Source: Daucus carota subsp. sativus (taxonomy: Eukaryota; Streptophyta; Magnoliopsida; Apiales; Apiaceae). Taken from it: 64,000 nt of DNA. A program made the translations under genes and the position numbers. Positions 46,282 to 57,534 of the stretch are shown one piece after another; the stretch's first letter is position 1, and each line of letters starts with the position of its first letter. The notes beneath the pieces are model-generated. The model ran no database searches. It was not told where the DNA came from and saw only the letters and a program-made list of their open reading frames with translations. Location of the stretch: the NCBI RefSeq assembly GCF_001625215.2, contig NC_030386.2:15408545-15472544 (forward strand), in the 5' to 3' direction.

Positions 46282-46294
46282 AAGTTTGGGGGTG
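46282..46294 (+). promoter_or_regulatory. Polypurine tract of the gypsy element
   Basis: AAGTTTGGGGGTG lies directly before the 3' LTR (TGATAAGTGG), the place where plus-strand DNA synthesis is primed. Confidence 0.85.
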
Positions 46295-47642
46295 TGATAA
46301 GTGGATTTTATATCCACTTGGAAGCCTTCGTTTTGGCTTAAATGGATGATCTGGCCTCAAGCTTTTGATGTTTTTGATATGTTTTAGTGTGATGTTGTGT
46401 AGGTTTCTTTGGGGGAGAACGAAGAGGAGATTCATAGCTTTCATTGAAAAAAAACGGCGAAGCAATCGGATGCGCGAGTCAAAAGTTATGGACAAAGAAG
46501 TGGGCTGCTGAATTGGGGCACCCGCCCCAAATCTGGCGCACCTGCCCCGCTGGCGCACATGCCCCAAATCTGGCGCACCCGCACCAAACTGGCAGCGAAT
46601 TTAAGCCCGTTTGTCTGTTTCTGATCCGTTTGAAGGCCCGATCGCTGGGGAAGTTTAAGAAAGGCTTCGGGGGACTAAAAACCTAACCTAGAATCATTCC
46701 AAGGAGCACGTGACGGCTACGGAGAAGATCAAGATCAAATTTCATAACTTTTACTTTTGTAATGCTTCGAAGTAGGCGTAACTTTGGATGCTCGTTTCGG
46801 ATTTGTTTCTTAACTCTTGATTTAGTACTTTGATTTTGTTTTTCTTATTCAGTACCATGTTTACATTCGAACCCATGATGATGAGAAGTTCGATTATGAA
46901 CTAATCATTGTCATGGGATTTTAGCGGATTTATCGATGAATTTCAGTAGTTAATTTGCCTTGTTCATATGTGATGGTTTGATTTCCTCGTATTGGTTGTG
47001 CTTATTCGTCTTGGATGCGTAGCTAACATCTAAGATTGCTTGTTAATCTGTATTGAAGCGACAGTGAATATATTGATTTAGAACTTGCCATGCGAGCATA
47101 GGTTTCGTGTTCGATAACATGACTTGTGATGTGATTTTACCCATCTTGCATCACCCTAGGTAATCTTGATAGATAACTTGCTCTTCAACCGTTATGTTTT
47201 CAAATTCTACAGACATATAGGGTCTAAGCATAATTGGTGTCTGTTTACCTTCTATCTTAATTGTGGATGTGTAGCAGTATGGTGCACGTATAACGACAGT
47301 TAGCGTGTATCAGTCTCGTGTTATCTGATTAGTTATCAACCATTACAATCGAATAAAGGCATAACTCTGAATGAAGTTGTTAATGAAGCTAGAATCACAT
47401 GTTCTATTCTCATTAGTAAATCGTTATTCTCTTAGTTGATAATTCTTAGTTTCATAATTCGAATAGGATTAGTTAAGTATAAAACCAAAACCCAATTTGA
47501 TTACTTGTCCAAGCATTGAATAATAATCCTACATTGGTGCATAAGTGCATAATTCTGAATACACCAGTCTCTGTGGGAACGAACTTGAATTATATTCTAT
47601 ATTACTTGTGACCACGTGCACTTGCGTGATTTTGTGCGAACA
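46295..47642 (+). repeat. 3' LTR of the gypsy element
   Basis: It is nearly identical to 36360-37706. Differences seen by eye are T/A, T/G, G/A, T/C, C/A, T/C and T/C substitutions plus one inserted base near 47177. Confidence 0.97.
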
Positions 47643-49080
47643 GATTGATAAACCGTTGCATGATCCTATTTTCCTTATAGTGATTCAAAGTAGTCTTTTA
47701 TTCTCTATTGATATTATTAACCGGACTTGGATTTCACTGTTCCATCCAAAGTTATTATATGAATTACTTTTAAATTTTAAATTGATTATATTGATTTTTA
47801 TCAAAATTAATACGATTAATGGAAAAATTATAAGATAAACTTTCTTTACTATTCTCCGTCAAATTTCTTCCCGTTATAAGATAAACTCAAAATTATATAT
47901 ATATTAATTGAGGTTCACATGTCCAAGGTTGTTTACGTATTATTTTTTTTCGGATTTCATCTACCTTTACACGTGTCAGAAAAAACTGTTACACCCACGC
48001 ACGATCAGTTAACTTTTTTGATAAATTCCAAACAGAAATTTAATGCTCATATACTTTATAAGAAGAACAACTTCTATTAGCGATCAGAATAATTTTCTTC
48101 CTTTTCATTATCACTTCTGAAAATTTGCTTCTAAGCATCAGGTATATATCTCAACTGTATATGCTCCAGTGTAATAGAAGTTCTAGCCTGTTTAGTTTTT
48201 ACTAATACTATCAACACTTTTATGTTAGTCAGTCACGAGTAATATATGTTCCATAGCTTATTGATTGTTTGTCGCGGCACCCAATTGTGATTGATAAACC
48301 GTTGTATGATCCTATATTCCTTGTAGTGATTCAAAGTACTCTTCTATTCTCTATTGATATTATTAGCAGGACTTGGATTTCACTGTTCCATTCCAAGTTA
48401 TTGTATGAAGTACTTTTAAAATTTAAATTGATTATATTGATTTTTATCTATATTAATACAGTTAATGTAATAATGCATTTTTTTACTATTCTCCGTCAAA
48501 TTTCTTCCCGTTATAAGATAAACTCAAACTTTTTTATATATAGTAATTGAGGGTCACATGTTCAATGTTGTTTACACGTTATTTTTTGTCAGATTTCATC
48601 TATCTTTACACGCGTCAGGAAAAACTGTTACACCTGCGCACGATCAAGTAACTATTCTGATAAATTCCAAACAGAAATTTAATGCTCATATACTTTAAAC
48701 GAACAACATCTTCTACTAGCGATCAGAAATATTTACCTTCTTTGCACTTCGGAAAATTTGCTTTTAAACGTACATCAGGTAAATATCTGAACTATATATG
48801 CTCTACTGTAATAGAAGTTCTAGCCAGTTAATTACCCAATACTCTCAACATATATGTAGCGTAGTTTATTGAGTTGTTGGGCGGCACCCAATTGTGATTG
48901 ATATTAGCATTATTTTCAGCTTTACATTGATTATAGTTTATTTTTTGAAATTAATGATGAAATAAACAAGAAAGCCCTTTCGGGTGTATAGTTAGCAAGT
49001 TTAAAAAAAAAATGTTAGTGATATGTTACTTGCAAGTTATCCATCCGAAGTAGTCTTCTAATCTCTATTAATTTTATTTG
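47643..49080 (+). repeat. E2-upstream repeat units, right of the gypsy element
   Basis: It completes the interrupted unit, then holds two further units starting near 47910 and 48548. The last leads through unique DNA (48890-49080, matching 28395-28586) into the E2 pseudogene, exactly as in block 1. Confidence 0.9.
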
Positions 49081-49083
49081 CAT

Positions 49084-50839
49084 GACTTGGATTTCACTGT
49101 CTGAAGATCATGGTTTTGAGTCGGATAAATCATATCAACATGGAGAATACACTTTTGTCACTGGATATCATCTATGTGATTATGTGGAGCATGTGGTTAA
49201 TAATTACTGCAGTAATGAGATATTTAAAAAGTAACACTAGCACAGGAAGTGATCAGAGTGCCGTTTTACAGAGTAACACTTCTAGTTCAAGATGTTCATC
49301 AAGCTTTGGGTTGAATGCAAGGAGGCGACCTATTGTTATGCAAAATTATCAGACCTTTAAGACATTTGATATTATTGATGATTTCAAGGATCATCATTAC
49401 CGTAATACTTTGGGCTTTCGAGGATATCAGGTTCGGTGACTATACATGAATATGTACCGGATAATTACTAGTTGTTGTTCTTGGAGCACAGGATAATTAC
49501 TAGTTGTTGTTCCGCTAATTTATGGCATTTCTTCGTGATGATATACTCTTTGTAGCCTACTCATGCTTGGACAAAGGTTATTAGTAATGAATGGAAGATT
49601 TTGGAGAAAAACTTGCCAGGTGAATTCTCGCACTATTTATAAAATATCCAAACTCTGTCATGCATTCAGATTACCTGAATGTTTTCAGACTGTCAGACAA
49701 AAAAATGAAAAGAACTTCTGTTAGAAAAACATTTTTACTTGAAGTGAACGTGCGTGCAATATTTCAATATTCAATATTTCAATATTCTTTCTAATTCTTA
49801 TTACAATACCTCTATATTGCATATTTTGACACTACACAACACACACATATTTCTAAATTTATGTTTTGTTCATATTTCTCTCCGCAGACACAATATATGT
49901 CCGAGTGTCTGAGAGTAGGATGGATCTTTTGCGAGCTGTCGTCATTGGACCAGCAGGAACCCCCTAGCATGATGGATTGTTTATTTTTGATGTTCGCTTC
50001 CCACCTAAATATCCTGCTGTGCCACCCGTATGTGATTATTATTATGAGTTTAATTTGTTTACCATTATTAAAACTGGAACTACTGATGATTGTTGTGTTA
50101 AACTTTTTCTCTCAGGAGGTTCATTACCACTCCCAAGGGCTTGGAATTAATCCAAACTTGTACAGTTGTGGGAGAGTCTGCCTCAGCCTTCTGAACACTT
50201 GGACAGGTCGCGGGAATGAGAAATGGTTGCCAAACAGGTCTGCAGTACTACAGGTTTTGGTGTCAATACAAGCTTTTGTAATAAATGAAAAACCCTTTTT
50301 TAACGAGCCTGGGTATGATAGCACCTATACTGGGAGTGAGGGGGCGAGAAGATCCAAAAAGTACAATGAATAAATCTTCATTTCATCCTTGAAAACAATG
50401 GTTTACACCCTACACGAAGCCCCCCACGGGTATGTTTTGCAATATCTCTTCCAGTATTTTCTGCGATCAATGACATGCTTCTCTTAAACTCATCTTCGAA
50501 TTGCCTACTTTTATATATGTAACAGATCATGGGTTATGTTTTAAAATTTATCAAGTGTGTTGCTCCTTTTCTTTTGGCTTACTGCAGCATTTTGAAGATT
50601 TTGTTTCTGGTCATTTTCTTGTTCGCGGCCATGCTATTTTATTAGCTTGCAGAGCTTACCTGGAGGGGGCTGACATAGGTTGCATAGTGAAAGATGAAAT
50701 ACAGGGTCCTAGAAAGGTGGAAAAGCGCAACCTGCCTGCAGGATTCAAGAGAGACATAGCTAAACTAATGAATCCTCTCGTTGTAAATTTTACCATGAAT
50801 GGATCAGAGGACTGCGCTGAATTTCACCTCACAGAATGA
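49084..50839 (+). pseudogene. UBC25/26-type E2, copy 2, decayed
   Basis: Exons correspond to those of copy 1: about 49084-49434, 49556-49619, 49888-50027, 50116 to about 50428 and 50588-50839. Lesions are: the acceptor before the first exon changed from TTTGCAG to TTTGCAT (49083); the same A5 frameshift run as copy 1 (49226-49230); TAG at 49965-49967 where copy 1 has the Tyr of GTPYHDG; TAA at about 50371-50373 in place of a Lys; and a 2-bp insertion in CTACACGAAGC near 50415. The catalytic segment GRVCLSLLNTW is still present but lies after the first stop. The last exon stays open, with one extra codon (NLPAGFK versus NLTGFK). Confidence 0.9.
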
Positions 50840-51240
50840 CAGAGGAGCCAAATTCAGCAAAAACGAAGTTGGCCGGGTTAAACCGTTAGAGATAAGGAAT
50901 CGTAATGTATTTTTATTTGCAGAAAAATTTTAGATACTAAAAACCGATGTTGTAGTATATATCCTTGCATCCTGCTCTAATTTAATTATTTCCTTGCAAT
51001 CTCAGGCCATAGGAGCTCTAGGGGCTCCGCAGTTTGTTTCAATGTGTTACATTCATCACTTTTGCAGTAAAGACACGTGAGAACTGCAGCACTAGATATC
51101 TCTGCAACTTTAATTGGCAACACAAGCAAACCCAAACATTTACTAATTATAGTTAAAAAAATATATTTTGCTAAGTCTTTCAGATTCCAGAATGAACTCA
51201 AAACTCTTAACAGACATTCTGATTCTTATAGTACATTGAG
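50840..51240 (+). other. 3' flank of the E2 pseudogene
   Basis: It matches the flank of copy 1 (30303-30620) closely up to about 51130. It is non-coding. Confidence 0.6.
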
Positions 51241-51360
51241 CTAATGGTCACAGTTGGGACATTCTGATTCTTTTGCTTGGCATTTGATGCACTTTCATCT
51301 GATCATAATTTTCCGGTTTCTCATCAATACTCAGCCAGCCCTTTGATCATATCCTTAGAT
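51241..51360 (+). pseudogene. TSB exon-1 remnant, fragment c
   Basis: CTAATGGTCACAGTTGGGAC through CTTTCATCTGATCATAATTTTCC matches fragment a at 31275-31400 and has the same internal deletion. The fragment therefore predates duplication of the block. Confidence 0.75.
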
Positions 51361-51525
51361 TTAATATATGTATAGTTATATATGAAATATTTTTAAATTT
51401 TAATCAATTCTATTAATATTTATTGGGTTTTAATACGATCGACCTCATAAAAAAAACTATATTCTACTATTTTGATTAAATTTTCCCCGGATTACAAGAT
51501 AAACTCAAACATATATATATATATA

Positions 51526-51981
51526 GGGGAGGGTTCTGGTACAAACTTACAAACTTACAAACTTTTTTTGTTCAACACATATATAACTTGAGTTCAACAT
51601 TTTTTTAACATATTTTGTTGAACATCGATTAAAATAGTGGTAGAGAAGTACGTAAACCAATTTTGAAATGTAAGAACTAAGGTAAACATGTTTTATAACT
51701 AATATTTATGTTTCTAGACCCTACCCAAACCCTAAAGGTATAGTTTAAACATCTTTTTAGATATATTCAACACAATGATAATTAGTGTTCAACACCCGAT
51801 GTTGAACCCGAGTTATAAATGTGTTGAAAACGCGATTTATTTATGACTTATTTTTAAAAATTGTTATGTTTTTTGAAGAATTTTCAACATGGATACTCTA
51901 TATAACTAAGGATTAACATGATGGGAGAATAAAAAAAAGTTTGTAAGTTTGTAACTTAAAAAAGTTTTTATTTGATCCTAT

Positions 51982-51984
<3 letters not shown>
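51526..51984. mobile_element. (TA)n-flanked Micron-like element 1
   Basis: The ends GGGGAGGGTTC and GATCCTATCCC are partly inverted, and TA repeats flank both sides (51512-51525, 51985-52038). Subterminal AAACTTACAAACTT and AAGTTTGTAAGTTT are inverted. The paralogous site at about 31540-31556 has only a short TA run and no element. Insertion into TA microsatellites is the behaviour described for Micron-type elements in rice; the family assignment is inference. Confidence 0.75.

Positions 51985-52038
<54 letters not shown>
51985..52038. repeat. (TA)n microsatellite
   Basis: Uninterrupted TA repeats on the right of the Micron-like element. Confidence 0.92.
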
Positions 52039-52041
<3 letters not shown>

Positions 52042-52150
52042 ATTGACGTCCACATTTTTAATGTTGCTTACACATTCTTTTTGTCCATGCTCACATGATT
52101 TAACACTTTATCAGAAAAAAATACAGAGATCTAAATAGAAATTTAATATA

Positions 52151-52430
52151 CTCCCTCCGTCCCACCCAATTATTTACATTGGGTTTGGGCACGGAGGTTA
52201 TGAAATATGTATAAAGTAGTTAAAAAGTGGAAGAAAAGTGAGTGAAGTGGTGGGACCCATTGATTTTTAATATATAAAAGAGAGATAGTGGAGTAAAAGT
52301 AGTGTAAAAAAGGAGTAAAAGTGATAAAGTGGTGAGACCCATTAACTATTTTGGGAAAGTTTTGTAATGTAAAGAATTGGATGAGACATCAAAAAAGGAA
52401 ATAATAAAAAACCTGATGGGACGAAGGGAG
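52151..52430. mobile_element. Stowaway-like MITE
   Basis: It starts CTCCCTCCGTCCCACCC after TA and ends GGGACGAAGGGAG before CA. It lies within a few bases of the paralogous position where block 1 has a Tourist-like MITE (31664-32053). Block 1 shows the site without this element. Confidence 0.85.
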
Positions 52431-52619
52431 CACCTAAACTTCAAATGTAAAACCACTACTATTAAGGAAGAATCATCTATTTTCTTTCCATTACTATTTA
52501 ACATTCGGAGTATTTGCCTTGCCCTTAAGCATCGGTTATATATCTCAACTATATATCCTCTCGTGACATAAAAGTTTTGATCCATTTACATATATTGTCG
52601 ACACTTTCATGTTATTCCC

Positions 52620-53069
52620 TCGAAAGTGGTGGGACCCATTAACTATTTTAAGAAAGTTTTGTAATATAAAGAAGGAAACCCAAAGTCGCTGAATAGGTCA
52701 ATCAATTTAAATTCTAAATACATCCTTGGTATCTTAAAAAAGAACATAATCAGTTCAAAATAACATAGTGTTACTCTAGGACCAGTGAAAAAGAGAGAGG
52801 CTAATTTAAGTCCAACCCCAGAACATAATCAATTGATGTTCTTAAAAAAGAATATAAATTGAGACGGAAAGCAATTTTTACTCCAATTATAAATTTTAAC
52901 CAACAGAGGAGTAAAAATATTTAATCCCAATCCTTAAATCAACGATTAAGGTAATGACGGGTTAAAATGTTCCCTACCTGCAGCCCCGAAAATATTCGAT
53001 GAAAGAAGAATATTTCGTCTACACTGAGTCTATTAAAGTAGGGAATAAAAATCATCAAACTATCCACAC
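52620..53069 (+). promoter_or_regulatory. Duplicated upstream DNA of TSB copy 3
   Basis: It matches 15121-16116 upstream of copy 1 (CCAAGTCGCTAAATAGG-like, AACATAATCAGTTCAAAATA, ATTCGATGAAAGAAGAATAT). It lacks the foldback MITE of copy 1. The last part before the ATG has a small deletion of the GTGGTG segment. Confidence 0.7.
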
Positions 53070-55136
53070 ATGGCATTCTCCTCCACATACCCAGCATGCA
53101 GAATGCAAACCCCTTCCTCTGCGCCTCAACCCAAATCCCATCTAACTTCGCTATTCATGGTACGGTCTGCACTGTCGACCAGAGCCTCTTCCATTTCTTG
53201 CATTCTTACAGACAAACAGCAACAAAAGGGAGATGAGAAGAGGACTGTAATGGTCACGGTTGGGACATTCTTCAAAGACCCGACTCTTTTGGTCGGTTTG
53301 GGAAGTTCGGAGGGAAGTATGTGCCAGAAACTGTAATGTTTGCGCTTGCTGAGCTTGAGTTGGCATTCAATGCGCTTTCGTCTGACCTCGAGTTTCAGGT
53401 GTCTCGATACTCTGCCAAATTTGTTTTTGATAATTAGATACAGTCACACGCCTAATCTTTGATAAGATTTAAAACGCTCGCCTTGTGTTCCCTGGCACCT
53501 TTTTTTTATAATTAAATAGTCACACGCACCTAATTGGACAAGATTCAAAACCGTCGACCTCTTTTAAGCGGATGGTAAGAGATACTTCACGTCTCACAAC
53601 CTTGTTACTCGATAAGATTTATCCGTTATTGTATGAACAATTTATATTTGCAGTTTAGGATGAACTTTAAAAAAAGTTTCAGGTGTATCATGGGACTTAC
53701 CCACATCTATATCTTAAAATTTAAGCAGACAGAATTAGATAGCATATTGAAAGATTATGTTGGTCGAGAGAGCCCTCTTTACTTCGCAGAACGACTAAGT
53801 GAGCACTACAAACGTCCGAACGGAGTAGGACCACTCATCTACCTCAAGAGGGAGGATCCAAATCATACAGGGGCACACAAGATTAATAATGCTGTAGCAC
53901 AAGTTCCGCTCGCTAAACGATTGGGGAAAGAACGCAACATAGCTGAAACCGGGCTGGTCAGCATGGTGTTGCCACAGCCACTGTATGTGCGCGGTTTGGC
54001 TTGCAATGTGTTATCTACATGGGTGCCCAAGATATCCAAAGGCAATCACTCGATGTCTTAAAAATGAAACTTCTCGGTGCAGAGGTAATTTTTTTTATAG
54101 GCATGACAAATTGGATAGTTGTGCTCTTTTCTTAAGCAGATTGCTTTCTAAAATCTAAACCATAAGATTAAACATTGGCTGATGCATTTATTTATCAATT
54201 CTGAGCGGAATTGTTTGCTTGTATTGTTTAATTTTACATGATAAAGGTACGAGCAGTTTATTCCGGGACAGGCACATTGAAGGACGCCACATCAGAAGCC
54301 ATAAGGGACTGGGTGACTAATGCGGAAACAACCTATTATATAATGGGATCTGTGGGAGGGCCACATCCCTGTCCAATGATGGTACAAGAGTTTCATTCGG
54401 TAATTGGTAAAGAAACAAGGAGACAGGCCTATGAGAAATGGGGTAGAAAGCCAGATGTGCTAGTTGCCTGCTTTGGTGGTGGTTCCAATGCCATGGGACT
54501 CTTTCACGAATTCGTTAAAGATGAAGATGTAAGGCTGATTGGCGTCGAGGCTGCAGGATTTGGCCTAGACAGCGGAAAACATGCTGCTAGCTTAGCAAAA
54601 GGAGAGATCGGTGTGGTTCATGGAACAATGAGCTATCTATTACAAAACTATGATGGGCAGATAACAGAGCCTTATTCGATCAGTGCAGGGTAAACAACTA
54701 AAAATAGACTTTTGCTAATTTTTGTTGCAAGTTAACTATTTCCCTTAAACTTTACATAACAAGAAGATCACTTCTTATGCTTGATATAGTCTGGACTACC
54801 CCGGAGTTCGACCCGAGCACAGCTTCCTAAAAGACATCAGACGTGCTGAATATTATAGCATCACCGATGAAGAGGCTCTCCAAGGTATCTGATTCCATCT
54901 TAAAATTTACTTTTGTGAGAATCTGACATATGTTGCTGAAATAGTCGTTGGTTATGATAGCTTTTACAAGATTATCACAACTGGAGGGGATAATTCCAGC
55001 CCTGGAGACATCGCATGCACTCGGGTATTTAGAGAAATTGTGCCCAACCCTGCCAAATGGGACAAAGGTTGTGCTTAATTGCAGCGGCAGAGGAGATAAA
55101 GATATTCAAACAGTTATTAAGTATTTAGAACATTAA
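53070..55136 (+). pseudogene. TSB copy 3, full length with two frameshifts
   Basis: All five exons are recognisable: 53070-53398, 53729-54084, 54247-54689, 54790-54884 and 54961-55136, with GT-AG borders. Exon 1 is 329 nt rather than 330 because one T is missing in ACTGTAATGG (near 53249). Exon 2 is 356 nt rather than 357 because a G is missing in GAAACCGGGCTGG (near 53955), and it also carries changes such as QVPLA for QALLA and ERNIA for ERIIA. Exon 3 onward is open but has extra substitutions ([16 protein letters not shown]). No functional enzyme is expected. The decay of the conserved loop agrees with loss of selection. Confidence 0.93.
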
Positions 55137-55787
55137 TACTACTGTGTAGTTACCTATGCTATTTGATACTGTGTGCATGTATCCAAAGAGATTAACACAA
55201 CTTCATTATCTCTGTCCTTGTGTAGGTGCTATTGCACGAATGAAACGGAAATGTGTTGATAAATGATAGATATCACACTAAAGACAGTAATTGTGTGATC
55301 GCGGTGCGGTTGGTGCGGTTTTTCTCTAAAACCGCGAACCAAACCGCGCGCATGCGGTTTGGTTGAAAACTCAAACCGCAACCGCACCACGCTAGCATAA
55401 AAACCGCGTACAACGCACCACAGAAATGCGGTGCAGTTTGTGCGGTTTGTATGCTTAAGAATAAATATATTTAGTTGAAGTTAGAAATAAAATTTAAATT
55501 TCCAATAATTAAAAACTTTGCATGTAATGAATTTATATAATATGTATCATTCAGAGCTACAACAACTGCTAAAATAACACAAACGAAAGTGTAAATATGA
55601 TAATAAATATGAGTACCAACTACTTAGAGACATATTATAATAATATAATCATTTCACACAAATTTGGTATAATAGTAATGCGAGATTGATAAAATAATAA
55701 TTAACTATTACTTGAAGAGATTTAACAAACATATATAACATATTTATAAATAATATATATGTATAATATAATTTTATTTGACAATCA

Positions 55788-55829
<42 letters not shown>

Positions 55830-55832
<3 letters not shown>

Positions 55833-56344
55833 GCTTATTCCACTACAAACCACACTCTCATACAAACCTAAAAACCACTATTTCCACTCCCATTTTTGCT
55901 ATGAGCACTCCAATCTTTTTATTTTTTATTGTTTTTTATTTTTCCGGGGGGGGGGTCCACTGCTGACATCATCTGCCACGTCAGCACCCGCTGACGTGGC
56001 ACTGCCACATCAGCCGCCACGTCAGCACTGGGTCAGCCCACTGCTGACGTGGCAGATGACGTGGCAGTGCCACGTCAGCAGGTGCTGACGTGGCAGTGCC
56101 ACGTCAGCAGTGGGTGTGACTCAGTGCTGACGTGGCAGTGCCACGTCAGCAGTGTGGGACCCCCTGCGCTGACGTGGCGTGGTGACGTGGCGGGGTGGAA
56201 AGTGTAAGTTTGGGGAAGTTGATGGCAAAGCTAAGGGGGGGGGGGGGTGATATTGTTAGTTTTTAAGAGTTTGGGGGATATTTGTTTAGTTTTGAAATTG
56301 GTTTTTAGGTTTTTATGATAAAGTTGGTTTGTATTTGAACAAAC

Positions 56345-56346
<2 letters not shown>
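55830..56346. mobile_element. (TA)n-flanked Micron-like element 2
   Basis: The ends GGGGCTTATTC and GAACAAACCCC are inverted with one mismatch and one shift, with long TA runs directly outside (55788-55828 and 56347-56387). ACAAACCTAAAAACCA and TGGTTTTTAGGTTTTTA-like parts are inverted further in. A G-run occurs at about 55945-55954 and another at about 56235-56247. The centre holds the TGACGTGG box cluster. Confidence 0.75.
55976..56190. promoter_or_regulatory. Cluster of twelve TGACGTGG/CCACGTCA boxes
   Basis: Twelve ACGT cores in about 215 bp are all in the octamer TGACGTGG or its inverse. They are often arranged as the palindrome GCTGACGTGGCA, G, TGCCACGTCAGC. Plant bZIP factors bind ACGT boxes with these flanks (G-box/C-box hybrid, ABRE-like and ER-stress-type sites). 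Whether this cluster acts as an enhancer or is simply a foldback is not shown. Confidence 0.8.
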
Positions 56347-56389
<43 letters not shown>

Positions 56390-56568
56390 AATATTGCGGT
56401 GCGGTGTGGTTTGAACCGCACTACTAATATGTCAAACTGCATGTCCGCACCGCACAACGCGGTTTGTGAAAAATTCAAACCGCAACCGCACCACGAAAAT
56501 TAAAAACCGTGTTTTGTGGTGCGGTGCGGGCGGTTTATGCGGTTTGGGCGGTTTTTTGATCACCCCTG

Positions 56569-57017
56569 AGACAGTTTGCTCTTTGTTTAGTTGACCACTT
56601 GACCAGGGGCGGAACCGTAACAGACTAACTCTTTATATTGTGTTTGATTGTGTGAATTGAATTAATTGGAATGGAATGGAATGAAATGAAATGAAATGAC
56701 TAAAAATAAAAGAAGATAATAGAATGCTGAAGGAAGTATTTGAGAAAGATTGAGAGTGGATGTTAATTTGTATGATAAAATTTGAATTGGAAAATAGGTA
56801 TGATAATGAATGGATTCACAAGGTGGAGAGTTTGAACTCTCGTTAGGGATGATAAGAATGGATTATGGAATGGTGGAAGAAATGAAATTACTAGACTTTT
56901 AACTAAATTATATTTCAAATTTCATTTAATTCACCCCACTAAGGTGATGTTTAAACGAAATTTTAAGCCAATTATTAAACAAATTTTGATATATATTTAA
57001 ATTTTTTGATGAAATTT
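56569..57017 (+). other. 3' flank of TSB copy 3
   Basis: It is shared with 18575-18882. It has a short ATGGA/ATGAA-type tandem stretch near 56672-56700. It is non-coding and ends where the repeat unit begins; this is the uninterrupted Helitron site. Confidence 0.7.
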
Positions 57018-57450
57018 TTATATTTAATACTTCTAAATTTGATATTTTGTGGAATAAAATTAACAAATGTAATTGTGTATAGTTATTGTATGAAGTACTT
57101 TTAAAATTTAAATTGAATTTTATCTATTTTAATACAATTAATGTAAAAAGCCGTTTGTTTTACTATTCTTGGGCAAATTTCTTCCCTTCATGAGATAAGC
57201 TCAAACTTATTATATATATAGTAATTGAGGTTCACATGTTCAATGTTGTTTACGCGTTATTTTTTGTCGGATTTCAACTAGCTTTACACGCGTCAGAAAA
57301 AATTGTTACTGCCGCGAGCACACGATCAATTAACTTTTTTGATAAATTCCAAACAGCAATTTAGTGCTCATATACTTTAAACGAAGAACAACTTCTACTA
57401 GCTATCAGAAACATATACTTCCTTTCATTTGCACTTCTGAAAATATATTG
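57018..57450 (+). repeat. Partial E2-upstream repeat unit, last copy
   Basis: TACTTCTAAATTTGATATTT through CATTTGCACTTCTGAAAATA matches the unit at 22018-22440 in both order and divergence. These two units are the closest relatives of each other. Confidence 0.85.
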
Positions 57451-57534
57451 CAGAAATGGTTGATGATACCTACACCTTAGCCTTTCAAGACAGTGGCTGT
57501 ACTAGGAAAATTGCTTCACAGCAGAAATTGCTTC

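Larger units (their letters stand above)
36360..47642 (+). mobile_element. Ty3/gypsy retrotransposon, Athila-like, full length
   Basis: Both LTRs (1347 and 1348 bp), PBS, gag-pol, an extra ORF after pol and a polypurine tract are present. The target duplication GATTG is at 36355-36359 and 47643-47647; removing the element and one copy restores the repeat-unit sequence AATTGTGATTGATAAACC. A DLGAS protease, RT before integrase, and a 3' ORF indicate the Athila branch of plant gypsy elements. Five in-frame TAG codons interrupt the coding regions. The LTRs differ at only seven substitutions and one single-base indel by eye, so insertion is recent. Confidence 0.96.
55290..56568. mobile_element. 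hAT-like element, interrupted by a Micron-like element
   Basis: The flanks AGACAGTA (55282-55289) and AGACAGTT (56569-56576) differ at one base and correspond to a single AGACAGTT in the copy 1 flank (about 18573-18580), giving an 8-bp hAT-type duplication. The right end, inverted, reads CAGGGGTGATCA; the left end ATTGTGTGATCG is a diverged match. Both arms are filled with GTGCGGTTTG and CAAACCGCA repeats, in opposite orientation. No transposase is present. Confidence 0.82.
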
